64,000 bases of DNA. Origin: Paraflavisolibacter caeni. Its GTDB lineage: Bacteria > Bacteroidota > Bacteroidia > Chitinophagales > Chitinophagaceae. Positions 1-9,758 of this stretch are shown piece after piece. Each line of letters opens with the position of its first letter. The stretch's first letter is position 1. Where the stretch lies: positions 1 through 64,000 of the forward strand of contig NZ_JAOTIF010000012.1 in the NCBI RefSeq assembly GCF_025628885.1. Reading direction: 5' to 3'. Below the pieces are notes generated by a model, which was not told the origin of the DNA, made no database searches, and saw only the letters and a program-made list of their open reading frames with translations. The position numbers and the translations under genes were made by a program.

Positions 1-467
<467 letters not shown>

Positions 468-536
468 CTAAAGTCAGATATGTAGATGATTCAAATGACG
501 AATGGGAAAGTTGAGGGAAATGTATGATGTTGACCG

Positions 537-1190
537 TTAGTGAGCCTGAGGTGGAACGCTGGTCAGGTTTTCGTAATCTGATTGTGTGTCAATATCAATG
601 TGGCCTTGGGAGAATGGAATTGTGACTATATTATTGGCGTATTGCTGGACGATCTTACGGGCGCCGGTGTCTCCTTTGAGTTGGAGTAATTCGCTGAACA
701 TACTTTTATGGAAGAAGGTGGGAGGACCGAATGTATTTCCGTAGCTACAGGTAATGACCGGTTTGCTGGTTTCTTTGTGTGTTTTTAGTAAATCATTTAA
801 TAAAGAAGCCGTTACAAAAGGTTGGTCGCAGAGCATTAGGATGATACCATCTGATGAAGGTGCCATTGTAAGTATAGCGTTTAGACCGCAACGGATGGAT
901 GATGCCATCCCTTCCTGCCATTCAGTATTTATAATGACATGTATGTTTTGCTGATCAATTTCTTTCTCTAATGCTTCCGCATTGGCGCCTAGCATTACAA
1001 CCACCTGATTAGCATTGGCGCCCAGGGCAGTATTTATATTATGCTGCAGCAGACTTTTGCCGTCAAATTGTAATAATTGTTTTGGCTTGCCTAGGCGCCT
1101 GGATGCACCGGCTGCCAGCAGAATAATGCCAAAGTTGTTTGTCGTATTTTGGTCGGTACTGATGGTATGGTCTTTTATAGGGAATTCAAT
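537..1190 (-). CDS. MobA/MocA-like molybdenum cofactor nucleotidyltransferase, start codon unusual
   Basis: The product is an NTP-transferase of the MobA/MocA type (PF12804-like), expected to attach a nucleotide to molybdopterin for the neighbouring molybdenum hydroxylase. The signature LLAAGASRRLGKPKQLL is encoded at about 1121-1072, and the metal/substrate motif LMCDQPF-like (LMLCDQPF) is in the middle. The first ATG/GTG/TTG in frame is a GTG at 1004, which would remove the whole nucleotide-binding motif. The open frame continues upstream to a TGA inside xdhC without ATG, GTG or TTG, so I place the start at the ATT at 1190, giving 217 aa and a 16-bp overlap with the end of xdhC. ATT is a rare start; an internal frameshift, or translational coupling to xdhC from another codon, are alternatives. 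The family call is solid, the start is inference. Confidence 0.8.
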   Translation of the reverse strand: MEFPIKDHTISTDQNTTNNFGIILLAAGASRRLGKPKQLLQFDGKSLLQHNINTALGANANQVVVMLGANAEALEKEIDQQNIHVIINTEWQEGMASSIRCGLNAILTMAPSSDGIILMLCDQPFVTASLLNDLLKTHKETSKPVITCSYGNTFGPPTFFHKSMFSELLQLKGDTGARKIVQQYANNIVTIPFSQGHIDIDTQSDYENLTSVPPQAH

Positions 1191-2347
1191 CTTATTTCTT
1201 CGATTAGGGTTGCTGAGCGGGCATGGATCACATCATTCTTTTCTGTAAGAAAAAAAGGATACCGCCTGGCTAGTACAGCTTTTATTTCAGCCATAATTGA
1301 CAGTGCGATTTCTTCAGGAGTTTCTGCGCCAATATCTAACCCGACTGGGCTATGGATGATAGAAAGCTGCAGCGGTGTTAGCGCCTGGCCTTCAGCGCGG
1401 AGTTCATCCAGCATGCGGGTCAGTTTTTTCTTGGGGCCCAGCATGCCAATGTAGGCCAGGTCCTGTTGGAGTAATACACGGAGCATTGCCAGGTCATAGT
1501 TGTAATTGTGCGTCATGAGCACGAAGGCTGTTTGATCGTCGATTGGGATTTGCTGCAATAGGCCTTCTGGTTTCGTGGTGAGTACCTGGCAAGAACCTGG
1601 GAACCTTTCTCCTGAACTGTAATGAGGTCTTCCGTCTATTATAGTTGTTTGCCAACCCATAATGCCGGACATGTTCACCAGGGGCAAAACATCATTTCCT
1701 GCACCAATAATTACAAGAGAGACAGGCGGTTTTATGTATTCGATGAATGCCGTAATGTTTTGATCCTGGGAAATATAGTTTTTAAAAGCAGATTTCTTCA
1801 GAGCTATTACCTGTTTTGCATTTGCAATCAATGTTTCTTCCAGCTGTGTTTCTTTTAAGAATGCAGCATTGCCGAGTATATATTGGTCGTCAGTTACCAA
1901 TAAACAAAGGCCAGGTTGAGGGGCCCTTTTGTCTTGTAATGAAAACAAGGTTATTAAAGAGGCATTTTGCCTTATGGCTGTTGCTTTTTTTAATAATTGG
2001 ATAGGGTTATTGGGGTTAGAAGGATCGATGGATTCTATCAATACCTGAATGATACCGTTGCAGCCCAGCCCTAAGCCCATTTTAGCATCATCTTCGTCAT
2101 TGGTATCGTATGTAACCAATTTTGTCTTCTGTTCCATGATCGCAAGCAGGGACTTGCGAAGGGCGTCGCCTTCGAGGCAACCGCCACTGATCGCGCCTGT
2201 TAGTTCACCATCTTCGGTAATGAGCATGCGGGCGCCTGGTCGCCGGTAGGATGAGCCATTCACGTGCACCACTGTTGCCAAAGCGGTTTGCTTTTGTCGT
2301 GTTTGAGCTTCTTCATATGCCTTTATAATATCATTAATCTCCTTCAT
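1175..2347 (-). CDS. XdhC/CoxI family molybdenum hydroxylase accessory protein
   Basis: This 390-aa protein has the two domains of the XdhC/CoxI family. The N-terminal part carries the SSYRRPGARM and SGGCLEGD motifs; the C-terminal part is a Rossmann domain with VIIGAGNDVLPLV and a later MTHNYNYDLAML and YIGMLGPKKK stretch. Members bind molybdenum cofactor, help to add its terminal sulfido ligand and insert it into xanthine-dehydrogenase-type enzymes. It lies 16 bp downstream of the molybdopterin subunit gene and overlaps the MobA-like gene, so all are likely one minus-strand operon. ATG start at 2347. Confidence 0.9.
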   Translation of the reverse strand: MKEINDIIKAYEEAQTRQKQTALATVVHVNGSSYRRPGARMLITEDGELTGAISGGCLEGDALRKSLLAIMEQKTKLVTYDTNDEDDAKMGLGLGCNGIIQVLIESIDPSNPNNPIQLLKKATAIRQNASLITLFSLQDKRAPQPGLCLLVTDDQYILGNAAFLKETQLEETLIANAKQVIALKKSAFKNYISQDQNITAFIEYIKPPVSLVIIGAGNDVLPLVNMSGIMGWQTTIIDGRPHYSSGERFPGSCQVLTTKPEGLLQQIPIDDQTAFVLMTHNYNYDLAMLRVLLQQDLAYIGMLGPKKKLTRMLDELRAEGQALTPLQLSIIHSPVGLDIGAETPEEIALSIMAEIKAVLARRYPFFLTEKNDVIHARSATLIEEIRLNSL

Positions 2348-2363
2348 GGCTCATTAGATTCTA

Positions 2364-4559
2364 TTATACTTTATTGATATCGAAAGGTAGTCTCCTGATA
2401 CGTTTGCCGGTAGCGGCGAAAATGGCGTTGCAGAGGGCTGGTGCGAAAGGTGGCAGTCCGGGTTCGCCTACACCTTTTATTTTAGGACCTCCGTTGGCCA
2501 AAATATGTACTTCGACAGGAGGCATTTCGTTGATACGGACCAGTGGGTTGTTGTGGAAGTTGGATTGGACTGCTTGTCCTTTCTCGAAAGTAATACCGTT
2601 TTTGATCGCTGCTGTCAGTGCCATGACCGCAGCACCTTCTACCTGTGCTCTTACCGTATCCGGGTTGACCACTGTGCCCAGGTCAATTACGGCATAAATC
2701 TTTTCGATTTTAATACCTGTTCCTTTTTTGGAAACTTCAATGACGTAGCCACCTAAGCCCGCAAAAAATTCATACTGTGCTACGCCACGTCCCCAACCTT
2801 TTGGCAGGGGCTTATCCCAGTTGGAAACTTCTTTCAGTTTCAACAGGACATTCTTCGTGTCGGAATCCTTGGTGAGCAATTCCAGGCGGAATGCCATCGG
2901 ATCTTTTTTTGCATTAACGGCCATTTCATCGATAAAACATTCGTGTGCAAATGCCAGTGTGGAACTAGTAACCGAACGCCAGGCCGCTATGGGAATGTGC
3001 AAGTCGGCATACACATAATTGTTTTTCATGTTCGGTATCTCGTACTTCTGCTCACTGATACCCTCGGTCATGCCCCTGTCTGATTTCGTTTTGTCATAGT
3101 TCATCCTGCCCGATGCATCGATAGAAGGGGAAATCACTTTATGCTGGAAGGCAACTGCTTTGCCGTCTGCTGACAATGCGCCCTTCATAGCAGAAAAAGT
3201 CATAGGGCGGAAAGGACCTTGCTGTGTATCATCCTCCCTGGTCCAGATCACTTTCACGGGCTTGCCTACCTTTTTAGAAAGCTGGACTGCATCATGAATG
3301 AAGTCGGTATATAAGCGGCGACCGAAACCACCACCATTAAACATTGTGTGTACCGTAAGGTTTTCTTCCGGAATGCCATAGGTTTTAGGGAAATCTTTTT
3401 TAATACTGCCTGGTACCTGTGTGGACGTCCAGATTTCCAGTTTGTCTCCTTGCTGCCAGCTGGCTACGCAGTTCATTGGTTCCATAGGAGAGTGAGAAAC
3501 TATCGGAGTTTCGTAGAAGGCTTCCACTTTAACAGGAGCTTCTGCGACTGCTTTATCAAAATCACCCTGGGTGTGATCTACAACACCTTCTGTTTTTGCC
3601 AGGTCGCGAAGGCTTTGCTCGTAGGTTTTGGAGTTGAAAGTATCATGACCCTGGTGATCCCATTGCACTTTAAGCGCTTTACGTCCCTGCAATGCGGCCC
3701 AATAATTTTCTGCGATCACAGCAACGCCTTCGTAGGAATAGATGCCTATAGTGCGCGTGGAAGTCTCGACATGGAGGACGCCTTTGACCTTCCTGGCGGC
3801 GGCTGCATCAAAGCTTACCAGCTTGCTACCCAGGACTGGCGTGCGTTCAACAGAAGCGTAAACCATGCCAGGCACTGATACATCAATACCAAAGGTAGCC
3901 TTGCCAGATACCTTTAAAGGCGTATCGGGGCGGGGCATTGGTTTTTCCAATATTTTAAAATCTTTTGGGTCTTTGAGTTTAGGAGACTGGGGTACTTCCA
4001 ATTTAGAAGCGGCCTCTACCAAATCGCCATAGGAAAGGCTTTTACCGGAGGGTTTATGAAATACTTTGGCGTTTTCTGCATAACATTCTTCCACCGTGGC
4101 GCCCCATTGCTGGCTGGCCGCTTTCACCAGCATTTCGCGGGCAGAGGCACCAACCTTCCTTAAGTTATTGTAGTTGGAGCGGATAGAGGAGCTACCACCA
4201 GCAGATTGTCCGCCACCGAATTTCTTTTCGCCACCAGTTTGTTTGATCGTTATCTGATCCATGGAAACTTCCAGTTCTTCTGCGATCAAAGAAGGGATGG
4301 CTCCGAAGACACCCTGCCCCATTTCTGGTTTGGTATTGAAAATGGTGATGGCACCGGACTTTTCAATGACCACGAAAGGGGTGAGTTCGAATGCCTCGGT
4401 GGCATCGGCCAGGCTGTTTAAACCTGAATTGGTCAAATTGGCTACTTCGGGGACACCGTTATTGCCTTTGGCGGAAAGTCCCATAATGAAGCCTGCACTA
4501 GTGATGCCTGTGAGTCTAAGAAAGTTGCGGCGGTTGATATTTGAAGATGTTTTTTGCAT
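2364..4559 (-). CDS. Molybdopterin-binding subunit of an isoquinoline 1-oxidoreductase-like aldehyde/xanthine oxidase family enzyme
   Basis: From the ATG at 4559 the protein is 731 aa, about the length of IorB-type beta subunits. A twin-arginine motif (RRNFLRLTG) lies near residue 10-18, followed by a hydrophobic stretch, so export by Tat is likely. Molybdopterin-binding motifs seen include GGQSAGGSSSIRSNY, NGGGFGRRLYTDF, AAWRSV, and near the C-terminus GVGEPGLPPFAPAL, whose Glu is the family's catalytic base. With the adjacent 2Fe-2S subunit it should hydroxylate N-heterocycles or oxidise aldehydes; substrate cannot be read. An alternative in-frame ATG at 4595 adds 12 residues, but those codons lie in a repetitive stretch (4570-4603) that looks intergenic, so I prefer 4559. 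Confidence 0.87.
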   Translation of the reverse strand: MQKTSSNINRRNFLRLTGITSAGFIMGLSAKGNNGVPEVANLTNSGLNSLADATEAFELTPFVVIEKSGAITIFNTKPEMGQGVFGAIPSLIAEELEVSMDQITIKQTGGEKKFGGGQSAGGSSSIRSNYNNLRKVGASAREMLVKAASQQWGATVEECYAENAKVFHKPSGKSLSYGDLVEAASKLEVPQSPKLKDPKDFKILEKPMPRPDTPLKVSGKATFGIDVSVPGMVYASVERTPVLGSKLVSFDAAAARKVKGVLHVETSTRTIGIYSYEGVAVIAENYWAALQGRKALKVQWDHQGHDTFNSKTYEQSLRDLAKTEGVVDHTQGDFDKAVAEAPVKVEAFYETPIVSHSPMEPMNCVASWQQGDKLEIWTSTQVPGSIKKDFPKTYGIPEENLTVHTMFNGGGFGRRLYTDFIHDAVQLSKKVGKPVKVIWTREDDTQQGPFRPMTFSAMKGALSADGKAVAFQHKVISPSIDASGRMNYDKTKSDRGMTEGISEQKYEIPNMKNNYVYADLHIPIAAWRSVTSSTLAFAHECFIDEMAVNAKKDPMAFRLELLTKDSDTKNVLLKLKEVSNWDKPLPKGWGRGVAQYEFFAGLGGYVIEVSKKGTGIKIEKIYAVIDLGTVVNPDTVRAQVEGAAVMALTAAIKNGITFEKGQAVQSNFHNNPLVRINEMPPVEVHILANGGPKIKGVGEPGLPPFAPALCNAIFAATGKRIRRLPFDINKV

Positions 4560-4569
4560 GAGGGAATTT

Positions 4570-4603
4570 GTGAATGGTGAATTGTCAATGGTCAATGGTG
4601 AAT
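4570..4603. repeat. Short tandem-like intergenic repeat (GTGAATGGT / GTCAATGGT units)
   Basis: The stretch is built of variants of a 7-9 bp unit (gtgaatggt, gaattgtcaatggt, caatggtgaa). It lies between the two oxidoreductase subunit genes and is read through by the longer alternative start of the large subunit, which argues against that start. Confidence 0.5.
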
Positions 4604-4608
4604 ACGGT

Positions 4609-5067
4609 TTAGGCTTGTGACAGTTCGGCGGCGCGGTGGATTGCTTTGCGAATGCGTTGGTAGGTACCGCAGCGACAAAGATTACCCTGCATGGCTGCGT
4701 CGATGTCAGCGTCTGTTGGTTTGGGAATCCTTTTTAACAGGGCAACGGCACTCATGATCTGCCCTGACTGGCAATACCCGCATTGGGGAACCTGTAGTTC
4801 GATCCATGCTTTTTGCACGGCGTGGTCGATGTTTTCAGAAATACCCTCGATTGTGGTGATCTCTTTACCAACAGCAGCTGCAACGGGAAAACTACAAGAA
4901 CGTATGGGGGTACCATCGAGGTGAACTGTGCATGCACCACACTGTGATAGACCGCAGCCAAATTTTGTTCCTGTTAGTCCCAAGACATCCCGAAGTACCC
5001 AAAGGAGGGGCATGTCTGGTGTTACGTCAACATTGTATTCTTTCCGGTTGACTTTTAGTTTTATCAT
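4609..5067 (-). CDS. 2Fe-2S subunit of the isoquinoline 1-oxidoreductase-like enzyme
   Basis: This 152-aa protein has the layout of the small subunit of molybdenum hydroxylases: an N-terminal plant-type ferredoxin domain with [15 protein letters not shown] plus a later Cys (RSCSFPV), and a C-terminal helical domain with [11 protein letters not shown] and [12 protein letters not shown]. These eight cysteines hold two 2Fe-2S clusters that pass electrons from the molybdenum centre in the partner subunit. No signal peptide is present, as expected when the complex is exported on the Tat signal of the partner. It is the first gene of the minus-strand cluster, with an ATG start at 5067. Confidence 0.92.
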   Translation of the reverse strand: MIKLKVNRKEYNVDVTPDMPLLWVLRDVLGLTGTKFGCGLSQCGACTVHLDGTPIRSCSFPVAAAVGKEITTIEGISENIDHAVQKAWIELQVPQCGYCQSGQIMSAVALLKRIPKPTDADIDAAMQGNLCRCGTYQRIRKAIHRAAELSQA

Positions 5068-5384
5068 TTTGGTTAGTTAAGTTGAATAAGATTGAGTGTA
5101 TTGTGATTATATGAAAAACAATTCTCTATTGAAGAATTGTACGATTGATAAAACTAATATAGAGTTGGGAAAAAATAGGTGATTGGGGGAGATTTTTTCT
5201 GAACCAAGATTTAGGGGAATCAGGGATTGGGAGGAATGGGAGTTTGAAGTTGGGGGGCAAAACTTGGAAAGTGGGGGTTGGATTTGTATCTTTAGACTCA
5301 GTTCCACCTAACTCCGTTCAAGGCCTTGAAGGCGTTCTGCCTGCAGGTTGTTTTCCCCTTATTTATGAGCATTTGCTCAATTCA
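5068..5384. other. Non-coding start of the 0.9-kb gap before the 5,983 gene
   Basis: No gene is supported in 5068-5982. This first part should hold the promoter of the oxidoreductase operon; I see no exact TAnnTTTG -7 element on the minus strand. The rest holds the three 11-bp arrays listed separately and an unremarkable purine-rich tail (5667-5982). Confidence 0.5.
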
Positions 5385-5450
5385 GGTCGAAGCATAGTCG
5401 AAAGATGGTCGAAGGATAGTCGAAGGATGATCGAAGGATGGTCGAAGTAG
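5385..5450. repeat. 11-bp tandem array, six units of RGTCGAAGGAT type
   Basis: Six consecutive 11-bp units can be written without gaps: ggtcgaagcat, agtcgaaagat, ggtcgaaggat, agtcgaaggat, gatcgaaggat, ggtcgaagtag. It is the first of three arrays with the same 11-bp period in a 280-bp stretch. No open reading frame follows it convincingly. Confidence 0.85.
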
Positions 5451-5460
5451 CATCGGTTTA

Positions 5461-5515
5461 GGTACGGCTAAAGTATGGCTCAAGTACGGCTCAAGTATGG
5501 CTCAAGTATGGATTA
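5461..5515. repeat. 11-bp tandem array, five units of AGTATGGCTCA type
   Basis: Units are ggtacggctaa, agtatggctca, agtacggctca, agtatggctca, agtatggatta. The array begins 10 bp after the previous one. Aligned from AAG, its unit (AAGTATGGCTC) matches the first array (AAGGATAGTCG) at the AAG-AT-G positions, so the arrays may share an origin. Confidence 0.85.
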
Positions 5516-5567
5516 AGGGTCAAGAGTTAGGGGAGAAGGGAGGGGTCAAAATCTGTTTCGTGCGCTA

Positions 5568-5666
5568 AGTATACTTGAAGTAAGCTTGAGCTACCCTTCA
5601 ATTATACTACAGGTATACTTTAGGTATACTCTAGGTATACTTTAAGTATGCTTTAGGTATACTTAA
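5568..5666. repeat. 11-bp tandem array, nine units of GGTATACTTTA type
   Basis: Nine gap-free units: agtatacttga, agtaagcttga, gctacccttca, attatactaca, ggtatacttta, ggtatactcta, ggtatacttta, agtatgcttta, ggtatacttaa. Units 5-9 are close to identical, units 2-4 are diverged. The consensus contains the palindrome GTATAC. Confidence 0.85.
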
Positions 5667-5982
5667 GCTACGAAAGATGAATTGGATTTTATTGGGGTAG
5701 AGAGGGTGATGAGCCGGGGCTGAGGGTAAGTTTTATGCTGAGAAGCATTACAAGAGTAAGAAGGGAAGGAAGATCGCGGTGACCCACCACCCAGATATGA
5801 GTGGGAAAAAAGCCTCTAAGCATCGGGGATAGGAGCAGTTGTTAAGTTGTTGAGAGATGCTGAAACTTTTGCATAGTTTTTGAGTAGTGATCAATCACAT
5901 ACTTCTTTATTAATAATCCTTTGAATTATTGTATTAAAATAAATTATTGTTTATGGATAAGAACTTTAGTAAATAAATATAT

Positions 5983-6435
5983 ATGGCTTACAAGAAAAAG
6001 ATTGTTCTTTCTATCATGGTTACTTGCTGTATCAGTTTATCAAATTGTAAAAAGGACATTAATGAAGATAATTCTTCCCCCCAGGAAACGGAAAATATCT
6101 TAACCAAGGATACTTTGAAATTTGATACCTATATTGTTTTTTGGAATACTTCCTATGAACGTATCGTCTATAAAAAGGGGAGTAATGCGAACAGCTGGAA
6201 TTTAGATAATGCCTGGTATAAATTTGATTCTAATGGAAGCTATAAGCTTTGTATACCTTTTTTTAATTGGAATCATCAAGCTTTATGGGAACTTTCAGAT
6301 GAGAATAAAACACTTAGAACCTGGGATACTGCTACTACCTTTAATCAAACAGCTAACATACTTAAACTATCAAAAGATACTATTGAATGGGTAAATCCGG
6401 AATCCAAGGTTTTTTGCCGCCTTCTTCCAAAATGA
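5983..6435 (+). CDS. Small predicted lipoprotein of unknown function
   Basis: The 150-aa product starts with a basic, hydrophobic signal peptide and a lipobox-like SLSNC, giving Cys22 as the likely lipidated residue. The mature part begins with a KKD stretch and then acidic Ser/Asn-rich linker, common for Bacteroidota lipoproteins. Alternating aromatic and polar residues (about 55-150) suggest a small beta-rich lipocalin-like fold, which is only inference. It stands alone between two gene-poor stretches, and no function can be assigned. Confidence 0.6.
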   Translation: MAYKKKIVLSIMVTCCISLSNCKKDINEDNSSPQETENILTKDTLKFDTYIVFWNTSYERIVYKKGSNANSWNLDNAWYKFDSNGSYKLCIPFFNWNHQALWELSDENKTLRTWDTATTFNQTANILKLSKDTIEWVNPESKVFCRLLPK

Positions 6436-6729
6436 TCATCTAAAGATTCTTACAAATGCACAAAACATCTTGTTCGCTTCAATATTTGTGTAACTTAACT
6501 GTAGGAAGGCGATAACCTATCCGGTCTATACTGGTAAACTTGACGGCTGCATTGGTTGTTTGTTTGTACCGGGACTCAATGTTTGGTGGATTATAAATAT
6601 TAAGAACAGACAGGAGAAAACGTTGGATATGAACAAGTGGACAGTTCTAAGCAGGTAGATGTGTGATAACATTGTCAAAAACACTTTGAACCCCTGGGGC
6701 AATGCTAACTGCGACTTCAATTTCAGACA

Positions 6730-8322
6730 ATGAACCCTGATTCAAATATTGATGTGTTGATTGTTGGTGCAGGGCCAACCGGATTGATGATGGCTTGTCA
6801 ACTTGCAATGCACAACATTCCTTTTCGCATTATTGATAAAAACGAAGACCATACTACTCAGTCCCGTGCGCTTGTTATACAAGCAAGAAGCCTTGAGATT
6901 TTCGACCAGATGGGAATTGCAGAGAAAGCCCTGCAGCGTGGCAAAACAGCTAAAGCAATAGGTGCGTTTTTTAATGGGAAAAAAGCATTGCGCATTGCTG
7001 TAAACGATATGGGTTCAGGACTTACCAAGTTCCCTAACCTGCTGATGCTTGAACAATCACAGACCGAGAGGATTTTAGTGGAATTTCTTGGTAGTCAAAA
7101 CCACAATGTTGACAGGCGGACTGAAATAAAAAGTTTCTCTCAGAACGGAGATGCTGTTACTTCTATTTTGAAACTTCCTGATGGAAAAGAAGAAATAATA
7201 AAGTCAAAATTTATTATCGGTGCAGATGGCGCACATAGTTTTGTGCGTGAGCAATCAGGAATCACTTTTGGTGGTAAAACGTATGAGGAATCACTTTTTG
7301 TTCTTGATTGTAAAGCTGAGGTTGATATTCCGGATGATGAAATGTATTTAACTTTTGCCGACAAAGCATTCGGAGGATTTTTCCCTCTTACTAATGGAAG
7401 ATGGAGGGTATTAGGAAATATACCAATGGACCTGGAAAATAAGGAAGAAATAACATTTGAAGATATAGAAAAGAACTTTGCAAATAGAATTCAACTGAAT
7501 GTGAAACTTTACGACCCACAATGGATTTCTGCATATCACTCGCATCATCGTTACGCTTCTACATTCCGCAAGGATCGTTGCTTTCTTGCCGGTGACGCAG
7601 CACATATTCATAGTCCTGTAGGTGCACAAGGTATGAATACAGGATTGCAGGATGCTTATAATCTGGCATGGAAACTTGCTCTTGTACTTAAAGGAAAAGC
7701 GAAAGATTCTTTGCTTGACACATACACGGAAGAACGAATAGCTATTGCAAAGCGTCTTGTCCGTTCAACAGACCGAGTATTTAAGGTTGTTACAAGTAAG
7801 AATTATTTTCCCAGAATATTCAGGATGTATGTAGTTCCTGTTGCTTTAAAATTGGTAGCTCCCCTTTTTCAAAAAATAAAATTCATTCAACGGATTGCAT
7901 TCAGATTGATTTCAGAAATTGGGATCAGCTACAGGAATAAATCCTTATCAAAGAATGCTTCATTTGGCAAATTTTCGAATGATGCGCCACATCCCGGAGA
8001 CCGATTACCTTTTATACGATTTAAAGATGCAAACGGAAATGAAACCAATATTCAAAATAAAGTAAAGGGTAATTGTTTTTGCTTTTTGATATTTTATGAT
8101 AATATACCAAAAGAAATAATTTCTGCTATTGAACCTTTTAAATATTTTATTTCAATCGAAATTATCCCAATGACATCGCAGACCGAAATTCTTTATAAAG
8201 CGTTTGGCATCAAGAAAAATGGATGTTACCTCATTCGGCCGGATATGTATATTGCTTACAAATCTGTCGATTTTGATGCCGAACACTTGACAAAATATCT
8301 TGAAAGATATTTTGTCAAGTGA
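6730..8322 (+). CDS. FAD-dependent monooxygenase of the aromatic-ring hydroxylase (PheA/TfdB) type
   Basis: The 530-aa protein has the group A flavin monooxygenase signatures: the GxGxxG motif in LIVGAGPTGLMMA at residues 9-21, the DG motif in IIGADGAHSFVR near 162, and the GD motif in CFLAGDAAHIHSPVGAQGMN near 285. A C-terminal part of about 130 aa resembles the thioredoxin-like tail of phenol hydroxylases. Such enzymes use NAD(P)H and O2 to hydroxylate aromatic compounds, antibiotics or polyketides. It stands alone on the plus strand, so substrate is unknown. ATG start at 6730. Confidence 0.88.
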   Translation: MNPDSNIDVLIVGAGPTGLMMACQLAMHNIPFRIIDKNEDHTTQSRALVIQARSLEIFDQMGIAEKALQRGKTAKAIGAFFNGKKALRIAVNDMGSGLTKFPNLLMLEQSQTERILVEFLGSQNHNVDRRTEIKSFSQNGDAVTSILKLPDGKEEIIKSKFIIGADGAHSFVREQSGITFGGKTYEESLFVLDCKAEVDIPDDEMYLTFADKAFGGFFPLTNGRWRVLGNIPMDLENKEEITFEDIEKNFANRIQLNVKLYDPQWISAYHSHHRYASTFRKDRCFLAGDAAHIHSPVGAQGMNTGLQDAYNLAWKLALVLKGKAKDSLLDTYTEERIAIAKRLVRSTDRVFKVVTSKNYFPRIFRMYVVPVALKLVAPLFQKIKFIQRIAFRLISEIGISYRNKSLSKNASFGKFSNDAPHPGDRLPFIRFKDANGNETNIQNKVKGNCFCFLIFYDNIPKEIISAIEPFKYFISIEIIPMTSQTEILYKAFGIKKNGCYLIRPDMYIAYKSVDFDAEHLTKYLERYFVK

Positions 8323-8448
8323 GCAAACAAAATGAAGCATATGCCCATATCAAGGTATTGCCTACAGGCAACAGGCAGTTGGAAAGGGTAAAATTGAAAG
8401 ATTAGAGGCGGTAATTTCAAATTTCCAATTCCTTAACTCAAGGTTTGT

Positions 8449-8456
8449 TAATTTTG
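8449..8456 (+). promoter_or_regulatory. TAnnTTTG -7 element upstream of ispH
   Basis: The octamer taattttg matches the Bacteroidota -7 consensus exactly, 18 bp before the ATG at 8475. A clear -33 TTTG is not visible at the expected distance. Its position makes an earlier in-frame start at 8445 unlikely. Confidence 0.5.
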
Positions 8457-8474
8457 CAGCTCGAAAATGATATA

Positions 8475-9701
8475 ATGAAAAGCTTTGATGTACCTGTTGT
8501 TTATAGAAGTCCGTTGATCTCTGCTATTAAGAAAAAGCGTAAAGAGGAAGACCGGATGAAGAAGGACTTTTCGCCTACGCTTTTAGATTTTGGCCCTATC
8601 CGCATATTCCTGGCCCGTCACTTTGGGTTTTGCTATGGGGTGGAAAATGCTATCGATATTGCTTTTAAAACGGTGGAGGAACATCAAGGCAAGCGGATCT
8701 ATTTGCTTAGTGAAATGATCCATAATCCATATGTGAATCGAGATCTTAAGGCTAAAGGCGTATCATTTTTGCAGGATAATGCCGGCAGGCAGATCATTCC
8801 TTTTGAATCACTAACGTCAGACGATATCGTATTGATCCCGGCCTTTGGCACTACCCTTGAAATTGAGGAAAAGCTGAGAAAAATAGGTATCCGAATAGAG
8901 AATTACGATACTACCTGCCCATTTGTAGAAAAGGTTTGGAACAGGAGTGAAGTGATCGCTAAAAACGAGTACACGATTGTGATACATGGTAAACCAAACC
9001 ATGAAGAGACCAGGGCTACTTTTTCACACGCGGCTGCTAATGCTCCGGCTGTTGTTGTAAAAGATATGAAGCAGACACAAGAACTGGCAAAGTACATTAC
9101 GGGTGAAAAGCCTGCAGAGCAGTTTTATACAGAATTTGCCTGCCAGTACTCTGAAGGTTTTGATGTGACGAAACACCTGCAAAGGTTGGGCGTTGTGAAT
9201 CAAACTACCATGCTGGCCAGTGATACGCAGGCCATTGCCGATTTCCTGAAGCAAACCGTTATGCGGCACTATGAGTTAACAGAGGATACTGTAAGGGAGC
9301 GATTTGCGGACACGAGGGATACGCTGTGTTATGCCACTAATGATAACCAAAGTGCTGTTACCGGTATGCTTGCGACGGAAGCTGACCTGGCTGTGGTGGT
9401 AGGAGGATATAATTCGTCTAATACTTCACACCTTGTCGAATTGTGTGAAGAGAAGCTGCCGACATATTTTATCAATAATGAGGAAAAGATCCTTTCCGCT
9501 CAAACGATCATGCACTATAATTTTCATACACACCAGGAGTTGGTGACAGAGCATTACCTGCCTGCTAAAGAACCTGTTACCGTATTGATCACCAGTGGTG
9601 CTTCATGTCCGGATGCGTTGGTGGAAGGGGTGATCAAAAAACTGGCTGGTTTTTATCCTAGCAGTAAATCGATTGAAGAGATTGCGAAACAGTTTGGGTG
9701 A
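8475..9701 (+). CDS. ispH: 4-hydroxy-3-methylbut-2-enyl diphosphate reductase
   Basis: The 408-aa product is IspH (LytB), the 4Fe-4S enzyme of the last MEP pathway step, which makes IPP and DMAPP. The three cluster cysteines are seen in HFGFCYGVENAID, DTTCPFVEKVW and TSGASCPDALVEG. The catalytic-region motif VVGGYNSSNTSHL and the GKPNHEETRAT stretch are intact. The protein is about 90 aa longer than E. coli IspH, with an N-terminal extension and central insertions as usual in Bacteroidota and cyanobacteria. Start chosen at 8475 because a -7 element ends just upstream. Confidence 0.95.
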   Translation: MKSFDVPVVYRSPLISAIKKKRKEEDRMKKDFSPTLLDFGPIRIFLARHFGFCYGVENAIDIAFKTVEEHQGKRIYLLSEMIHNPYVNRDLKAKGVSFLQDNAGRQIIPFESLTSDDIVLIPAFGTTLEIEEKLRKIGIRIENYDTTCPFVEKVWNRSEVIAKNEYTIVIHGKPNHEETRATFSHAAANAPAVVVKDMKQTQELAKYITGEKPAEQFYTEFACQYSEGFDVTKHLQRLGVVNQTTMLASDTQAIADFLKQTVMRHYELTEDTVRERFADTRDTLCYATNDNQSAVTGMLATEADLAVVVGGYNSSNTSHLVELCEEKLPTYFINNEEKILSAQTIMHYNFHTHQELVTEHYLPAKEPVTVLITSGASCPDALVEGVIKKLAGFYPSSKSIEEIAKQFG

Positions 9702-9758
9702 GATGATAGATGATAGATGGCGGGGAGGGAGAGAGGTGCGTGGTGAGGTAAAGATATA

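Noticed and set aside
3348-3878. 176-codon open frame on the plus strand
   Set aside because: It lies fully opposite the well-supported molybdopterin subunit gene and has no recognised motif.
5385-5666. CRISPR array
   Set aside because: Units are 11 bp, contiguous and without spacers; no cas gene is seen in the window.
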